From Peribolospora baueri (taxonomy: Eukaryota > Basidiomycota > Peribolosporomycetes > Peribolosporales > Peribolosporaceae), in NCBI GenBank assembly GCA_029717555.1, contig JAMDHS010000012.1, positions 186,001 to 250,000 on the forward strand: a DNA stretch of 64,000 nucleotides, given 5' to 3'. The position numbers were made by a program, and so were the translations under genes. The notes below the pieces were generated by a model that was given only the letters and a program-made list of their open reading frames with translations, did no database searches and was not told where the DNA came from. Below are positions 21,401 through 33,621 of the stretch, piece by piece. The stretch's first letter is position 1, and every line of letters starts with the position of its first letter.

Positions 21401-23413
21401 AAATGCCTGGGTTAAGTTCTGAGCCAGATACAGGCGCCAACCACGTTCCAAAGGTGGCGAAACGGAGAACTCACCATCAGCCTTCTGACGAGAAAGGAAT
21501 ACGCCATCCAAGGCAAGTTTTGATGCGAGGTTTTGGCCGTGTCGAGATAAAGAGAGTCGGCCGGAAGGGTGTGCCGCCATCTTACATCCAGTTCAGCCTG
21601 ATCGGCGTTGTTGATACCCTGAACGCGACGGGAACATGTGAGACGTTTGCACTGAACTTCTCTGCGTAGGATGAGAACTATTCAGTGCTTACATCTTTGA
21701 ACCTTTCAAAGACGCGATCTGGCCGTTCCTGCAGCTCAACGACCTTGGCCAGGAGCAACTCCGCGCCAGCCCACCCGATTTCAAACGAGATGCGAAGGTC
21801 GACAAGGCGCATAAATTGGTCGTTGAGGACGCCCTCGAGACTCTCGCTCAGAGAGAAGCCTTCAAAGTCTCGTTTTTCGTCTTCTCCTGACGTTCCCTGG
21901 ACTCCCTCCGCTGTCTGCAGCAAGACATTGCGACAAGGCTTGGACGATTGGCACAGACCGACGTGGAAGTTGATAGAAGTCTCAGGAGACACCGAGAAGG
22001 TGCGCTGGGTACGAGCCACTTCGTCGAGCGAGTACGGGTCCTGCAGGCCACCGATAATTAGGACGAGATGATACGACCTTTGCCAAGGCGAGGGGAGGTG
22101 GTAGGAGAGGACAGACCACCAGTTCAACGGCAGGGATGCGATAAAGCGGAGACACGCTCAACTCACTTCTCCAGCAGACGCGGATCCCGGGCTATGAGAA
22201 CTTCGGGTTCAATACCGAGATCGAGTACCCTGCAAGATACGGCGAGGGTAAAAGAGGTAGGAGAGAAGCGGGTCATGCTGGGCTGGTAGCCGGCTGAAAT
22301 CACTTGCTTGAAGTCGCTGCACGATATAAAAAGGGGAAGCGAGTTTATGTCACACAAAAGAGCCGATGGACAAGAGACGACTACAAAGACAGACGCATAT
22401 GCAAGACGCTGACCTTTGCAAAACTTTAAGCTGTTTCTTTTGGCCGCCGAAGCAGTCGTCGTCGTCATCATCATCATCCTCTTCAGAGCGATTCCCGTCC
22501 TCGCCATCGTCGCTCGGGAGGGGCGAGGAGTCGATTTTGTACGGGCTCGCGAAGAGGTGTCGGGGCAAGCTATAGACTCCGTTGGCGATCTCCTGAACGA
22601 TGAAGACAATGGTATCATGGAGAGGTCTAGGCTGAGCGGTGGATACAGATTTAACGGCGGCGGTCGCTGATAAGGGGTGAGCATGAGACGAGCGCAGACG
22701 AGCGATGTGAGATCCTTTGCAGAGCGTGCGAACAAAGAAAAAAAAAAGAAGGGTTGTAGACTCGCCATCGGCAGAACTTTCGTCATTCAACGTGGCGACG
22801 ACGGAATGAGCCTTCGGGTAGTCATTCGTGTCTGTAGAGGGGGAAGAACGAGCCGACGAGTCAATAGCCGCGCCCGGTGTCGGTCGAACGAGAACGACAA
22901 ACGCATACGAGTAATGACGAGCGTCACAGAGCAATCGATGGCAGGAGAAGGCCCTCCCTCTACGTCAATTACCACATGACATGTGCCTTCGTCCCTTCCC
23001 TTGGTGAGGCCTGCGAAAGAAAACGTCGGGCAGGCGGGAAGTGAAGACGAATGAAGGAGCTCCCTGGGCGCCCAGATAGGGGCTTGACAGAAGGGAGAGA
23101 AGGACGAGTGGCTCACGATTAACGATCGCAACCCCGTGGTCGTCGACCGCCCACGGCTTCTTTCGAGTCAGCTCATCTACATCATCCAAGAAGCCGCGAC
23201 GTCCTATCTTGGCGCGGGTGCTACCTCCTTGCCAGCCGGTCTCGCCCTTGCCGGCCGCTCGTGTGGTTATTGAAGTCGAAAGAGCCGAGCCTCCGTCGGC
23301 GCGTTTCTCCTGCGCCTTGGCCTGAGCAGCCTTGATGCGTGTACATAACCAACTGGAAGAGGTTTTCATTTCTGCTTCTTCATCACCTGGTATTCGTCGG
23401 GCGAGGGTACCAT
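18417..23413 (-). CDS. ADP-ribosyltransferase (PARP)-E2 ubiquitin-conjugating fusion
   Basis: A many-exon gene coding for a PARP catalytic domain followed by a UBE2Q-like E2 domain. Firm coding segments, N to C: VYSLPRHLFASPYKID with an Asp run (about 22.4-22.7 kb); a helical regulatory-type region (21.7-22.1 kb); the PARP core with YAFHGSCVEDWHS (about 20.43 kb), IIRVGLHYKM (20.3 kb) and HGRSHGNGVYFSRD (20.2 kb); TDWIMARYLVVE (about 20.0 kb); a linker ending KELGFYL (19.4 kb); then the E2: NLFQWIVELHSFDPSSP (19.2 kb), FEIRFPPDYKSTPPFVRL, HITGGGSICIDL with the active-site Cys (18.9 kb), LTDSGWDKSYSMEAVLMQI (18.7 kb) and TITEAIAGYRRAANTHGW (18.5 kb). Several joins are clean (GTAAGT, GTGAGT, GTCAGT donors). 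The N-terminal exons upstream of 22.7 kb, the start at 23413 and the donor near 18.67 kb are provisional. The His and Tyr of the PARP H-Y-E triad are visible, but no Glu at the third position, which suggests mono-ADP-ribosylation. Confidence 0.8.
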
Positions 23414-24789
23414 GAAGATGTTACTGGGACGAGTGAGACGTGGGGCATGTCGCACTTGCGAGAGGAAGAGCGAATCGCGGGCACGTCTTAAGAGGGGCGA
23501 AAAAGGAAGAGAGATGAAGGAGCTAACAGAGGTTCCCAGCATTGATAAACGACGAGCTCCACAAGGCAAGATGGTTTCCCCTTTTTTCGCAGTGTCTCAC
23601 GTCCCCGTCTCGTCAGCGGTCAGCGGTCTCACGCTGCCAATCACGGGCGCGCCGCCTTCCCTTTCGCCTGTCGGGGATGGGAGGAAGGAGATGATCGGAA
23701 AAGGTGAGAGCGGCGCCAACCCCATTCCTCCCGACTTTTTCCTAATTGTCTGGCTTGCGCCCGCACCGCGCCCTCGAACGGTGAGCCGTCGTGAGCGGGA
23801 CGCGAAGCTGAGCACGTCCGAGGTCGTTGTCACGCACACGACGCGGGTAAATGAACGAGGAGGGTCAACGACCGGACACTCCCTCCGACGCCATCAGACG
23901 TCCTCTCGACCAGTCGACCCACGTTGAGTGAGGAAGTCCGCCATGCTTGTGCTCCATCGATTTGCGGCGGAGGAGTTGGTGTTCCGTATGAAGGTCTGCG
24001 ATCGAAATCGGGCTCAACACGTGAGGAAAAGCAAGGGAGAGGGATGCACGTTCAGAACCGAGGGTCACCAACGTCAACTGACCCATCGTCAAGCTTTAAA
24101 AGGCTCGACGAGGATGCTGGTACATCAGTGATGTGAGACGGTGGTACGAGACTGCCCAATTCCCTCACTCCTTGGACGAGCTGGGGGAATGAACATCATT
24201 CCCTCTGCACGTGACCCGTCATCTGTGACTTCGCGTTCACGTGCTCGGCGTTAACGCGAGGGAGATCTCTCCAGTTCTCCATCATCGGAAGAGGTCGAAA
24301 AGGACCGTATATATAGACGGGAGTCCGTGGAACAGAGTAAGGGTAGAGTAAACGGACGGAGTAACTGAAGAGTCAACGAGAGACAGCCACGGCGAATATG
24401 TTGGGAGGGGGAGTCGTCAGAGTTAGGCGGGGATTGCAACACATGCAACACCTCTACACTACAGATGCCATTCCGGCGGGGCGAGATGCATGCGCGCACA
24501 GCTCACCGTTTAGGAAGACCGACGGACGACGACCAACGACACCGTTTGCCTCACTGGACCGAACGGAGCAGGAGGGGAGCACGCCAGTTGGGACATCTAA
24601 GAAACGAGATCGTTAACCTTGGATAGTAGGTAGAGTACACGGCGAAATGACGAGGGGGAATATGGACACGATCGGCAGAGGAAAAAGGACGGAGAGGAAC
24701 AGCGGTGACAGCAGAACGGCGGAGAACGCCGAGATAAGATAAAGGAAGAGTCGTCCGAGTCGTCCGTCCAAGAAGAATCGAATTATGAA
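23414..24789. other. Gap between EF3 3' end and PARP/E2 start
   Basis: About 1.4 kb. It should hold the PARP/E2 promoter and the EF3 3' UTR. Frames on both strands (for example 23412-23927 plus and 24251-24499 minus) lack domains and convincing composition. A GTATATATAG stretch lies near 24307. Upstream exons of the PARP/E2 gene could be hidden here. Confidence 0.4.
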
Positions 24790-27700
24790 TCAGAGCTCGT
24801 CGTCCGTGAAGACCTCCTCGCCGCGCTTCCTCCGCGCGATGCGGTCCTTGCGGGCCTTCCTCTGCTCGCTCGACGTGAGCTTCTTCTTCTTTTCTGCCTT
24901 GGCAACCTTGTTGCCAAGCGCGTCGAACGTGTCCTCCTCGTCGCCCTTCTTCTGGTCGATACGGGGCCCGGATCCTTGACCCTCGACCCAGTTGTGGCCG
25001 GAAGCGACGAGATGGCCCTGGTGGGGGGAATGAAAAAGGGAGGAAGAGGCGTCAGTGAACATTCATTATATATATATGATTAAACAGACTGCAGAGGGCG
25101 TCGGTCCACGCAAAGGATTGGACACTCACGTCCTTCATGCTCCAGACTTCCGTGCAGATGCTCTCGGAGAATTCGCGCGAGTGGGTGATGACGAGCACAC
25201 CACCCTCGAAGACCTTGAGGGACTCGATGAGCGCGGCGAGCGACTCACGGTCGAGGTAGTTCGTCGGCTCGTCAAGGCAGATGACGTGCGGCCTGCGCCA
25301 CGTAGCGGCGGCGAGGACGACCTTGACCTTTTGGCCTCCGGAGAGACCGCGCATGGTGTTGTGCGAGACGAACTCGGCCTCGAGACCAAAATCGGCGAAG
25401 TGCTTCTCGATCTCCTTGCGGACGAGCGGACGGAGGAGACCAAGGCGCTGGGCTTCCTTCGTGTCGATCTCCATGACCTTCTTCTCGAAACCGCGGGTGA
25501 TGAGCTCGTCACGGGACATCCAGATGTTCTCCGTGGACGAGAGACCCTTGAAGCTGATCTCGTAACGGTAGGACTGCTTCTCCTTCAGTCGGCCGACAAT
25601 GTCGTCGATGATGCGCTTCTGGCCCTCCACGATGACCGTGCCGCCTTCCTTCATCTTCTTCTCGTCCTCCTCGGTGACCTGGCGGTTGATCTTGGACAGC
25701 TCCTCGCGGTCCTCACCGGTCTGGTAACGCCAGATCATGTAGTCGAGCGGAGTCTTCTCGAGGTGGTGGTCGATGTGGTGGAAGGCGTGCTGGGCGACGT
25801 AGCCGATGACCAAGTTGGGGTGCTTCCACACCTCACCGCCCTTGTTCGGCTCCGTCTCGCCGACGAGCAGCTTGACGAGGGTCGACTTGCCGGAACCGTT
25901 GGGGCCAAGGACAGCGACACGGGAAGAGAGCGAGACCTGGAGGGTGACGTCGTACAGCTGCTGAACCTTGGACGTCGGGTACTGGAAGCCGACGTTGCGC
26001 ATCTTGAGCAATGACTTCTCCTTGGTCTTGACACCGTCAAGAAGGGGAGGGTCGGGGATCTTGAAGTGGTAGTCCTCGGCCGGCGAGAGCTCGTAGTAGG
26101 ACTTGGCCTCGGGGACGTGCTTGACGAAAGACTCGAGGTTGCCCGGGTAGCGCTTGACCTTGAAGTGGTTCAGGTGGAGCACGTCGGTGATAGTGTTGTT
26201 GAGGAAGCCAGAGTCGTGGGACACGATGATGGACGTGCATTGGGTGAGCGAGGTGAGATAATCCTCGAGCCACTTGACGTTGAGGACGTCAAGGTGGTTC
26301 GTGGGCTCGTCGAGGAGGAGAATGTCGGCCTTGAAGAGCATGGCGCGGGCGAGCGCGAGCTTCATCTTCCAACCGCCGGAGAGCGAGCCGATGGCGTGAG
26401 TTTGACGGTCGTCAGAGAAGCCGACGGACGCGAGCGTCTTGGCGACCTCTTCCTTGTCCGCCTGGATGCGCTTGTCGGAGACGACAAATTCGAAAACGGA
26501 GGTGTCCTCCTCGGAGCCGTCGATGTCGTGCTCGACGTAGAAGGTGCGGACCTCGTCGGGGGAAGGGAAACCCTCGACCTGGCCGTTGACGATGGCCCTC
26601 ATGAGCGTAGACTTGCCGGAGCCGTTGCGGCCACAGAGACCGTAGCGGTGACCACGCTTGAGGCGGAGGGTGGCCGTGTTGAGGAGAATCTTGGCGCCGT
26701 AGGCGAGGGAGAACTGGCAGTTGCAGAGGTCCTCACCCTCCTCCTCGTCATCAAAGGCCTCGACCTCGTCACCGGCGCTGCTCGCGCTCTTCTCGAGCAC
26801 CTGGCGGATGATGCCGTGGGCCTTGTGCGGGTCCTCGGGGGTGGCGAGGACGACGTACGGGCTGAGGGCCTGCTCCCACTCGGTCGCCTCGAAGTTGCGA
26901 GCCTGAGCAAGGTTGGCGGCCAAGGTGGCGATGTAGTGGACGAGGGTGGCGTCGACCTTGGAAGCGTCCAGACCGGCGTCCTTCATGGCGTTGTTGAACA
27001 GAGGGCCGGTGATCTTGGCATCGATGACCTTGGGAGGGGGGAGGTCGGTGCCGTCGCCGTCGATCTTGCCGACGGAGCGGAGGGTGGCGATGGCGCGGTT
27101 GACGACGCCACGGGCCTCGGGGTCAGCGACCGTGCTCTCAATCTTGATGAGACCGGGGAGAAGCTTGGGCAGGAAGGGGCGGACGGTGTGCTCGTTGTCG
27201 ACCAGCTTGGACATGTTGTCGATGATGACGGCGACCTTTCGCTTCGTGGCTGTCGGCCTCTCAGTAAGACCACGAGAGAGCAAGGGGGCCATGAGCGAGA
27301 GGGTGGGCGAGTCGACCTCCTGGACGAAGGTGGTAGCGGAGAGAAGCTGGATCGTCTTGGGAACCTCCTCGACGGGGTTGATGAGCGAGGAGATGAGAGC
27401 GGGGATGAACTTTTCAATGTCCTTGTTGGACACGAGAGCGCACGCCTTGGTGAGGGAGGCGCGAGCGGCCTTCTTGACGTCGGCCTTGGTGTCCCAGATG
27501 GCGTCGGAGAGAACGGGAATGATGTCGGGCATGCCGCGAGCGATCTGGTCGGCGGACGAGGTGATGAGCTGGTCGAAGACGTCGAGCGAGCCCGTCTTGA
27601 CCTGCCACTTGCCAGCCGTGGTGATCTGGTGGAGGAGCTTGGGGAGGATGGCCGGCGTGGTCCAGGGGCTGGCGATCTGAACGAAGCTGCGAACGGCGTC

Positions 27701-28093
27701 GGCGGCAGCCTGACGGGCGCCCGGCGTCTTGTCGGCGAAGGCCTCGAGGAGCTGGTCGAAGACCTTCTCGACGATGAAGGGCTCCACCTCGTGGCCGACG
27801 CCCTGCTCGCAGAGCGAGGAGATAAGCGCCGCGGCGCCCTCGCGGGCGGTGGCGTTCTTCTTGTCGTTGAGACCCTTTAGGATGGCGTCGGCGACGCCGA
27901 GGGTGGCGACGCCCGAAGGGCCGTTCACCTTGACGAAGTCGACGAGCTCCTGAACGGCGCCCTTGTCGGCCGACTCGATGATTTTGGTGACGTCGATCTG
28001 GGCCGCGGCGGCGTCGCCGCCGGCGCCAGACTTGACGTCCTTGGCGGGGACGGTGGCGGGGGTACCAGCAGAAGCGAGGGCAGCAGGGGCCAT
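24790..28093 (-). CDS. TEF3: Translation elongation factor 3 (ABC-F ATPase)
   Basis: Fungal elongation factor 3: a cytosolic ATPase that binds the ribosome and helps release E-site tRNA in each elongation cycle. Two exons, 25130-28093 and 24790-25017, join in phase 0 (AAGGAC|GTGAGT ... CACCAG|GGC), giving 1,063 residues, close to the usual ~1,045-1,055. Order: N-terminal HEAT-repeat region (to about residue 430); ABC1 with Walker A GRNGSGKST (about 485), signature LSGGWKMKLALARAM and Walker B LLLDEPTNHLD; ABC2 with Walker A GPNGSGKST (about 730), the chromodomain-like insertion (about 800-900), signature LSGGQKVKVVLAA (about 917) and ICLDEPTNYLD; then a basic Lys/Arg-rich tail in exon 2. The coding strand is strongly GC3-biased, as expected for high expression. 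The ATG at 28093 sits just after a likely 5' UTR intron. Confidence 0.97.
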
Positions 28094-28095
28094 GT

Positions 28096-28341
28096 CTGTA
28101 TTTCTGGAAGCCAGGAAGAGAGGGGAGAAGAGCAGTGGAAGGAGGTGCGGAAAAGAGAGGAAGGGAGGAAGGATGATTGGTGGCGTAGGTGAGTGAGGGT
28201 GGGGGTGGGGGGCGTGAAGGGCGAAGGCGGAAGGAGGGAAAAGGGAGAGAGAAAAAAATTCAGTCGGTGCCCTGGAGGTGCGGAAAAGAGCGGCGGGAGG
28301 CGGTCGGCGGCCAAAAAATTTGGGAGGCGTTTGCCACTCAC
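28096..28341 (-). other. Probable 5' UTR intron of EF3
   Basis: Read on the minus strand, a strong donor CACGG|GTGAGTGG lies at 28341, and an acceptor AAATACAG ends at 28096, two bases before the EF3 ATG. The 246 bp between them are pyrimidine-rich toward the acceptor. Leader introns next to the start codon are common in highly expressed fungal genes. Confidence 0.6.
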
Positions 28342-29811
28342 CCGTGTATCTAGCGGAGAGAATAAGTTTGTTCGAGACTTGTCTAGTCTAAGAGGAGCGT
28401 TACGACGAGGGTAGAGAGACGGTGGCGAAGACGAGTGGGATGCCGTGCGTGGGTAGATAGAGGACGGGTAGGTGGTGCCTGCCTGAGGAGGTCGTCGAGG
28501 GAGACCGAAAGGGAGACGGTGGCGTGGGTGGAGGGAAGAGCGAAGAGGTATGCTCTATGATCCTTTTTAAGAGTCTACTGGGTGGCGAACGAGGCCAACA
28601 AAGAAAGACGGCGACGAAAGCGGTGGGGAGGGGATGGGGATGGTGGGAGGGTGAGGAGGAGGAGATGGTGGTCCGCTCCCAAGGCCCCCTGTCTTCCGCG
28701 CGCCTTTTCTACTCCCCACCGCCTAAGCCGTGCCCTGCCCTCCGACCCGACGCCACCGCGCCCGACCGCAGTTTTTTCTCGCCTTTGGGCCTCCGTCCCT
28801 CCGTCCCTCTCGTCCCTCTCTCTGCCTATTTCCTTTCCTGGCCTCCTCTGCTTGCCCCTTTCTTGCCCTCTCTCCCTCCCCATTCGAGCCCGCCTTCGCT
28901 CCCTCCCTGCGCTTCCGTCTGAGCCTCGCCGAGTGTCCGCTCCGGGTGTGAGTGGAGGAAGGAGTGCCACACACATCTTCCACCTATACCATACCGTCTC
29001 GTCTCCTGGCGAAGCAAGCAAGCAAGCGACCGTACTTTCTTTCACTGCACCGGGTGGGGATGGGAAGCATAGCGTTCATGTTGTCCTACGCTGGCCGGCG
29101 GTACCGTCAACGCAAACGAACGGGACGGCGACCGGCTCGGGCAGGCTGTCAAGTGCCTGGGGAGGCGTCGTCTTCAAAAGCGGGGGGTGCTCTGACCGCG
29201 TTGAGACAGACCAGACAAGACAAGAAAGGAAAACGAGTTGCCTGGAGCTGTCCGTCCGCGAGGGCACGGCATGAGACTTGATGAGACTGGGGCCGCGGGC
29301 CTTCCGAGGGAGGCGGCGTGAAATTTGTCTACCGGGCCAAGATGGCGGGCGCGGCTGAGGTCGGAGGAAAGGCAATCGTTGGTTTCACTTTGGCTTTTAC
29401 TTCACTTTCACTTTCACTTTCATTGCCCCTTTTGGACACCTCAGACGCGCCCTCGGCCTCGCCCAACTGCTTACCGACCGTCGCCACCTGATCCGTCGGA
29501 ATGTCTCGACCCGACCACACGCCCGCCCATGTGCCCGCCCATGTGCCCCCTTCTTCTGACACAGCAACTGCAACATGGATCGGACGTCGCCCGACGCGCG
29601 TGCTTACCTAACCTACTCAAAAAAAAAAAACTCGGCGGCGGGCGCCACAATAGCGAGCGTTGCCGTGTCGTATCGGCTCGGCTCCTTTTACGCTGTCCCC
29701 GTCGCCGCCACCGCACCCGTACCTACAACCAGACATGTGGCGAGCTCGCTCCGCCCGCATTCGGATGGTATGGGAAGCCAGTCTTCTTTCCGTTCGTCCC
29801 CAGGTGGTGGG

Positions 29812-29850
29812 GAAGGAAGGATGGAAGGATGGATGGATGGATGGATGGAG
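29812..29850. repeat. (GGAT)n microsatellite
   Basis: About six to eight GGAT units, the first ones imperfect, in the EF3/Flc intergenic region. Confidence 0.85.
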
Positions 29851-30196
29851 TGTCCAAAGGCGAGCGGAACGAGTGGTGGCAAAGGACGACGACGAGGACG
29901 AGCGAGCAAGCGAGCGAGTGGGCGCAGTTCGTTCTTGTGTGTTCGCCATCCAAATCCAAATATCCAAATGACAGTGTAAGCAGGGTCGCCTCCAGCCAGC
30001 CCATGCGAGGCATCACACGATACAGTATCGGACTTGGATTTCGAGAATGCGAACAGACGAGCGAGCGAGCGCATCGTCAGTCAGTCTGGCAAGGCTCGAT
30101 CGAGTGCGTAGGACAATGGAAGCGGGAAAAAAGCAAAGCAAAGGGGCAAACGCCGTGCCAACATCAAATTCCAACGAACGACACATGGCGCGGGCG

Positions 30197-30226
30197 AAAG
30201 AAAGGAAGGAAGGAAGGAAGGAAAGA
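30197..30226. repeat. (GAAG)n microsatellite
   Basis: About six GAAG units with imperfect flanks, 0.7 kb downstream of the Flc-like gene. Confidence 0.85.
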
Positions 30227-30919
30227 GTGTGCACATCATACAAAGAAACGGGAGTGAAGCCGGGAGTGAAGGGAGGGGAACAACCAAAGAACCGAAGTCA
30301 GGGGCGCGGATGGATCTGAATCTAGATCGAGGGCGAATGAAGACGAAAAGATGGAGAGGGAACAGAAGGAAAAAAAAGATGCTGCGACCGATAAAAGCTT
30401 TTTAAAAGAAAAAGGAAAGAAAGCGGGGACCGGGAGGCGAGAGTCGGGAGGGAGTACGACGAGACGGGACGAGAGTGACGACACGGGACGGAAGGGCGAT
30501 GGAAAGCTACAGGTGACGGAATACGAGGGGAGAGGGACACATACACAGACACAGAGACCCGGGTTGGATGGACGGATGGAAGGAAGGGTGCGAGAAGGTC
30601 GTCTGGGACGTGTGACGATAACAAAGAAAGCGAGCCTTCGATCTCTATCTATTGCTATCGACGGGCCGAGAGAGGGAGGGAGGGAGGGGAAGGAAGACGG
30701 GGAGGGAAAAAAGATAAGGAACTTTGGAAGGGAAGGAATGTGAGGTCTCGCGAAGAGATAGAACGAACGGACAGAGGGATATGCAACGAAAGCGAGGACG
30801 AATCGAGAGAAAAGAGGGAAAAAAGACGGTAGGAGGAAGAGGAGCAAGGTAAAGGCCAATGGACGGCCCACGTCCGCACGAGCAAACGCGACTTTGGCCG
30901 TACCTCATCCCCGCTCGGC

Positions 30920-33575
30920 TCACAGCGCCTGCCCCGGAGACGGCTCATGCATCAGCGCCAGACCGTCCGAGTCCCTCCTGGGATGGGCCGACCACTCGCC
31001 CCCGCCCCCGCCCCCGCCACCATCCGCGCTTTCGCCGCCTTCGGCCGACGGGATGCGAGGGGAGGAGGAAAGATGGGAAGAGGGGACCTCGGATCTGCGC
31101 TTTTCACCGCCCGCGCCCGTGTCGGCGGCCTCGACGGCCATCTGCCCGTACGGATACGCCTCGGTATCCTTCTCGTACGCCGCCGACGCCTTCTCGGGAG
31201 CGAGGGAGCGGCGGTAGAGGAGGACGCCATAGAAGAGGTCCCAGAAGGTGTTGAAGATGATCACGACGAGCACGATGCTCTGCACCGCCAGGAGCACAAA
31301 GCCGATGATGGCGCGCGGTAGGGGGCGCACGCCGACAGTGTCGACGAAAGCGATGCAGATACCCCAGGTGGCCATGCGGGCAAAGATGAGGAAGAGCATC
31401 AACGCATCCGACCGCCTGTCTCGTCCCGGCCGGCAGACGATCCAGGCGATGAAGAGGAGCGCCTCGACGACGAGACAGCCGATCACCTGGCGCAAGGCGT
31501 ATGCCTGGGCAAAGGCGATGAAGCAGGCGCGGATGAAGGCGGCGAGGAGGAGGACGGCGACGAACCAGTAGTATTTGGGCCGGAAGGGGTGAGATAGACC
31601 ACCCCAACGCTTGACGAGCAAGCTCGACTCTGCGGGCGGGGCGACCTTCTTGTCGTGATAAAGGGCGGCGGCGCCAAACCTGTGTGCGCTGCGCACGACG
31701 GGGAAGGCGAAGAGAGCAGAGGTGGCCAACAGGAAGGCGAGCAAGACGGCGGCCAGAAAGATGGACAGCCACGAGTCGTGCACGGTGAATTGATAGAAGA
31801 TGAAGATGAGGAAGGGAGGGTAGGCGACAAGCACGAGCCGGGCGAGGTAGGTCAAGGTGAACGCGCCAAACTCTTTCGGTCTGGAGAACCTCTCGGCCCA
31901 CCGCGCCAAGTCGCCTGCCAAGCCCGGCTGGGTCCGCTTGCCTGTCGTCCCGGCGGCGATCGCACGGACAACGACGTAGATGAGGGCGAAGAGACCGACG
32001 CCGAGGGCGAGGAGCATGAGGAAGGTGATGAGCACGGTGAGGAAAGCGTTGGTGGGGGCAATATGGAGGCGGGAGGTGAAGGTGGGAATACCAGCCGGAA
32101 TGGTGCCATTCTCAGAAACGACCGGGATGGAGGACGTGTTGCCGATCAACCCGTTGGAGCCGATCCCGATCGAGTTACCCAGGCCGCTGGAAAGCGAGAG
32201 GGGCTTGTGGGGCGTGAAGGCAAACGACTTTGCCATAAAATCGACGGGATGGGAACCCCCGCCTTTGCCCTCGCTCGCCATCGCGGCGAAGCTCAACCCG
32301 GAAGGGCCGCCGGATGCGAAAGAGGGGGAAGCTCCAGAGCCTAGGTTGTAAGGGCTGAACTTGCGGTTTGAGTAGGCGTTGGGATCGTACAAGCTGGCAT
32401 CGCTGGCGTTGCCGCCGGTGGCGTTGCGCGTGGAGTCTATGGAATGTTGTATGCTGGGGATGTCGAGCAAGCCGAGGAACCAGCCAAAATTGGCAGCGAA
32501 CTCTTGGTAAACGACGGGGTAGTTGAGGGACAGCAAAGAGGTCGCGGCGACGTGTTGAAGGTACCAGAGCACGTCGACGATGCGCCATTGCGCTGCGCCG
32601 TTGGATCGAGGGAGCATGGCGTGAAGGAGAGAGGAGACGAGGGCGACGAGGGCGAGAGCGGCCATGCCCCATGACACTGCGTTCTTGCGGACGGTGTGGC
32701 CGTTGGAGAGCGTGGTCTGCATGCACGCTGCGATCTCGCCGGTGTCTGTGCGTAAGAGCTCGACCCGTGCGACGGCCTCGAGATCGGGCACAGTGTAGGC
32801 CAGCGAGGGAATCTTGTCGGCAAACTCGGCGGGCACATTGAAGTATCCGGAGCCTTGGAGAGAGAGATAGATGGATGGATGGATGGAATGAGTGCTCGAG
32901 CTGCTCGGTCCGGTCGTCACGAGGCACGCATAGAAAGAGCAGCAGCTTCGTCCCTCGTCGGCGTCGGCATGGGCGACTCACCGGCAAAGTTGGCCTGAGG
33001 CAGCGGACAGAGCGCCCCGCCGGCGACAGTGCAGAGGTCGACGGTCATGTTGACGGCATCGATGCCGTACGCGTTGAGGAAGATGTTGACATCGACGTTC
33101 AAGTTTTCTTCTACCGAGGCGGCGATGATGTCGAAGGTGACGGTCTCATTCTGGCGGTAGTAGTGCAGATCGAAGCGGTCTACGAGGATGGCCTGCTGTG
33201 GGGAGCACAAGGTGGTCGAGGAGGTGTCTGCATGGTGAGCGCGATGAGGCGATGGGACGAGAAGGGCGAGAAAGAAAAGGAAGAAGAGGGGGAGGGGGCA
33301 AAGGTGTCCGTCCGTCCGTCAACGTCACCGCACCGCGATCGGAGGGACGAGCTAGCTCGGCCGGCGGTCCAACGTGGCACGAGCCGTCGACGACAAGACT
33401 CACATAGCTGGCCGCTCTGGGACGCAGCATCGGCGAACGGCGGCAAGGAAGCGAGAAGAGCGGTAGCAGAAGCATAGGCGAGGGTCGACGTCCACGAGCG
33501 TCTTGATCTCGCCCCTGAGCCGCCACTGGCCCTTCGACGACGGAGGCCGCCGGAAGACGACCGATCGGACGGCAT
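30920..33575 (-). CDS. Flc/TRP-like multi-pass membrane protein
   Basis: A fungal TRP-like (Flc/Pkd2) protein; relatives act in ER and cell-surface membranes in flavin and calcium transport and wall maintenance. Three exons (33404-33575, 32982-33227, 30920-32853) join in phase 1, giving 783 residues. The start MPSDRSSSGG leads into a basic stretch and a hydrophobic signal segment (LAYASATALLASLPPF). The lumenal ML-like domain follows: TLCSPQQAILVDRFDL, ASVEENLNVDVNIFL, VDLCTVAGGALCPLP and the exon-2/3 joint NFAG|GSGYFNVP. Then come about eight or nine membrane segments (for example VSWGMAALALVALVSSLL, FLTVLITFLMLLALGVGLFA, YYWFVAVLLLAAFIRACF) and a Ser/Gly-rich cytosolic tail with an EKDTEAYPYGQ stretch. 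The initial ATG is followed by an unusual Arg-rich segment before the hydrophobic core, so a later functional start is possible. Confidence 0.92.
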
Positions 33576-33577
33576 GG

Positions 33578-33621
33578 GCGGCGGTGGTGGTGGTGGTGGT
33601 CGCCGGTGGTGGTGGTGGTGC
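33578..33621. repeat. (GGT)n microsatellite
   Basis: Two blocks of five to six GGT units separated by CGCC, immediately upstream of the Flc-like start codon; on the minus strand it would lie in the 5' UTR. Confidence 0.85.

Larger units (their letters stand above)
28342..30919. promoter_or_regulatory. EF3 upstream region and Flc 3' side, repeat-rich
   Basis: 2.6 kb without a convincing gene. The left half should carry the EF3 promoter: a long C/T-rich tract on the plus strand lies at about 28690-28960. The right half (29.3-30.9 kb) is purine-rich on the plus strand with GGAT and GAAG microsatellites and a run of ten A's at about 29620. Many open frames exist on both strands, but they are low-complexity products of these tracts. 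Confidence 0.5.

Noticed and set aside
26066-27880. A 604-residue open frame on the plus strand antisense to EF3 (with another at 25055-26014)
   Set aside because: It is a mirror of the strongly GC3-biased EF3 coding frame. EF3 has full family motifs and correct splice sites; the antisense product is a repetitive Leu/Val/Asp/Gly-rich sequence without a domain.
28575-29045. Open frames in the C/T-rich tract upstream of EF3
   Set aside because: They are products of a pyrimidine-rich promoter tract and lack splice or domain support.
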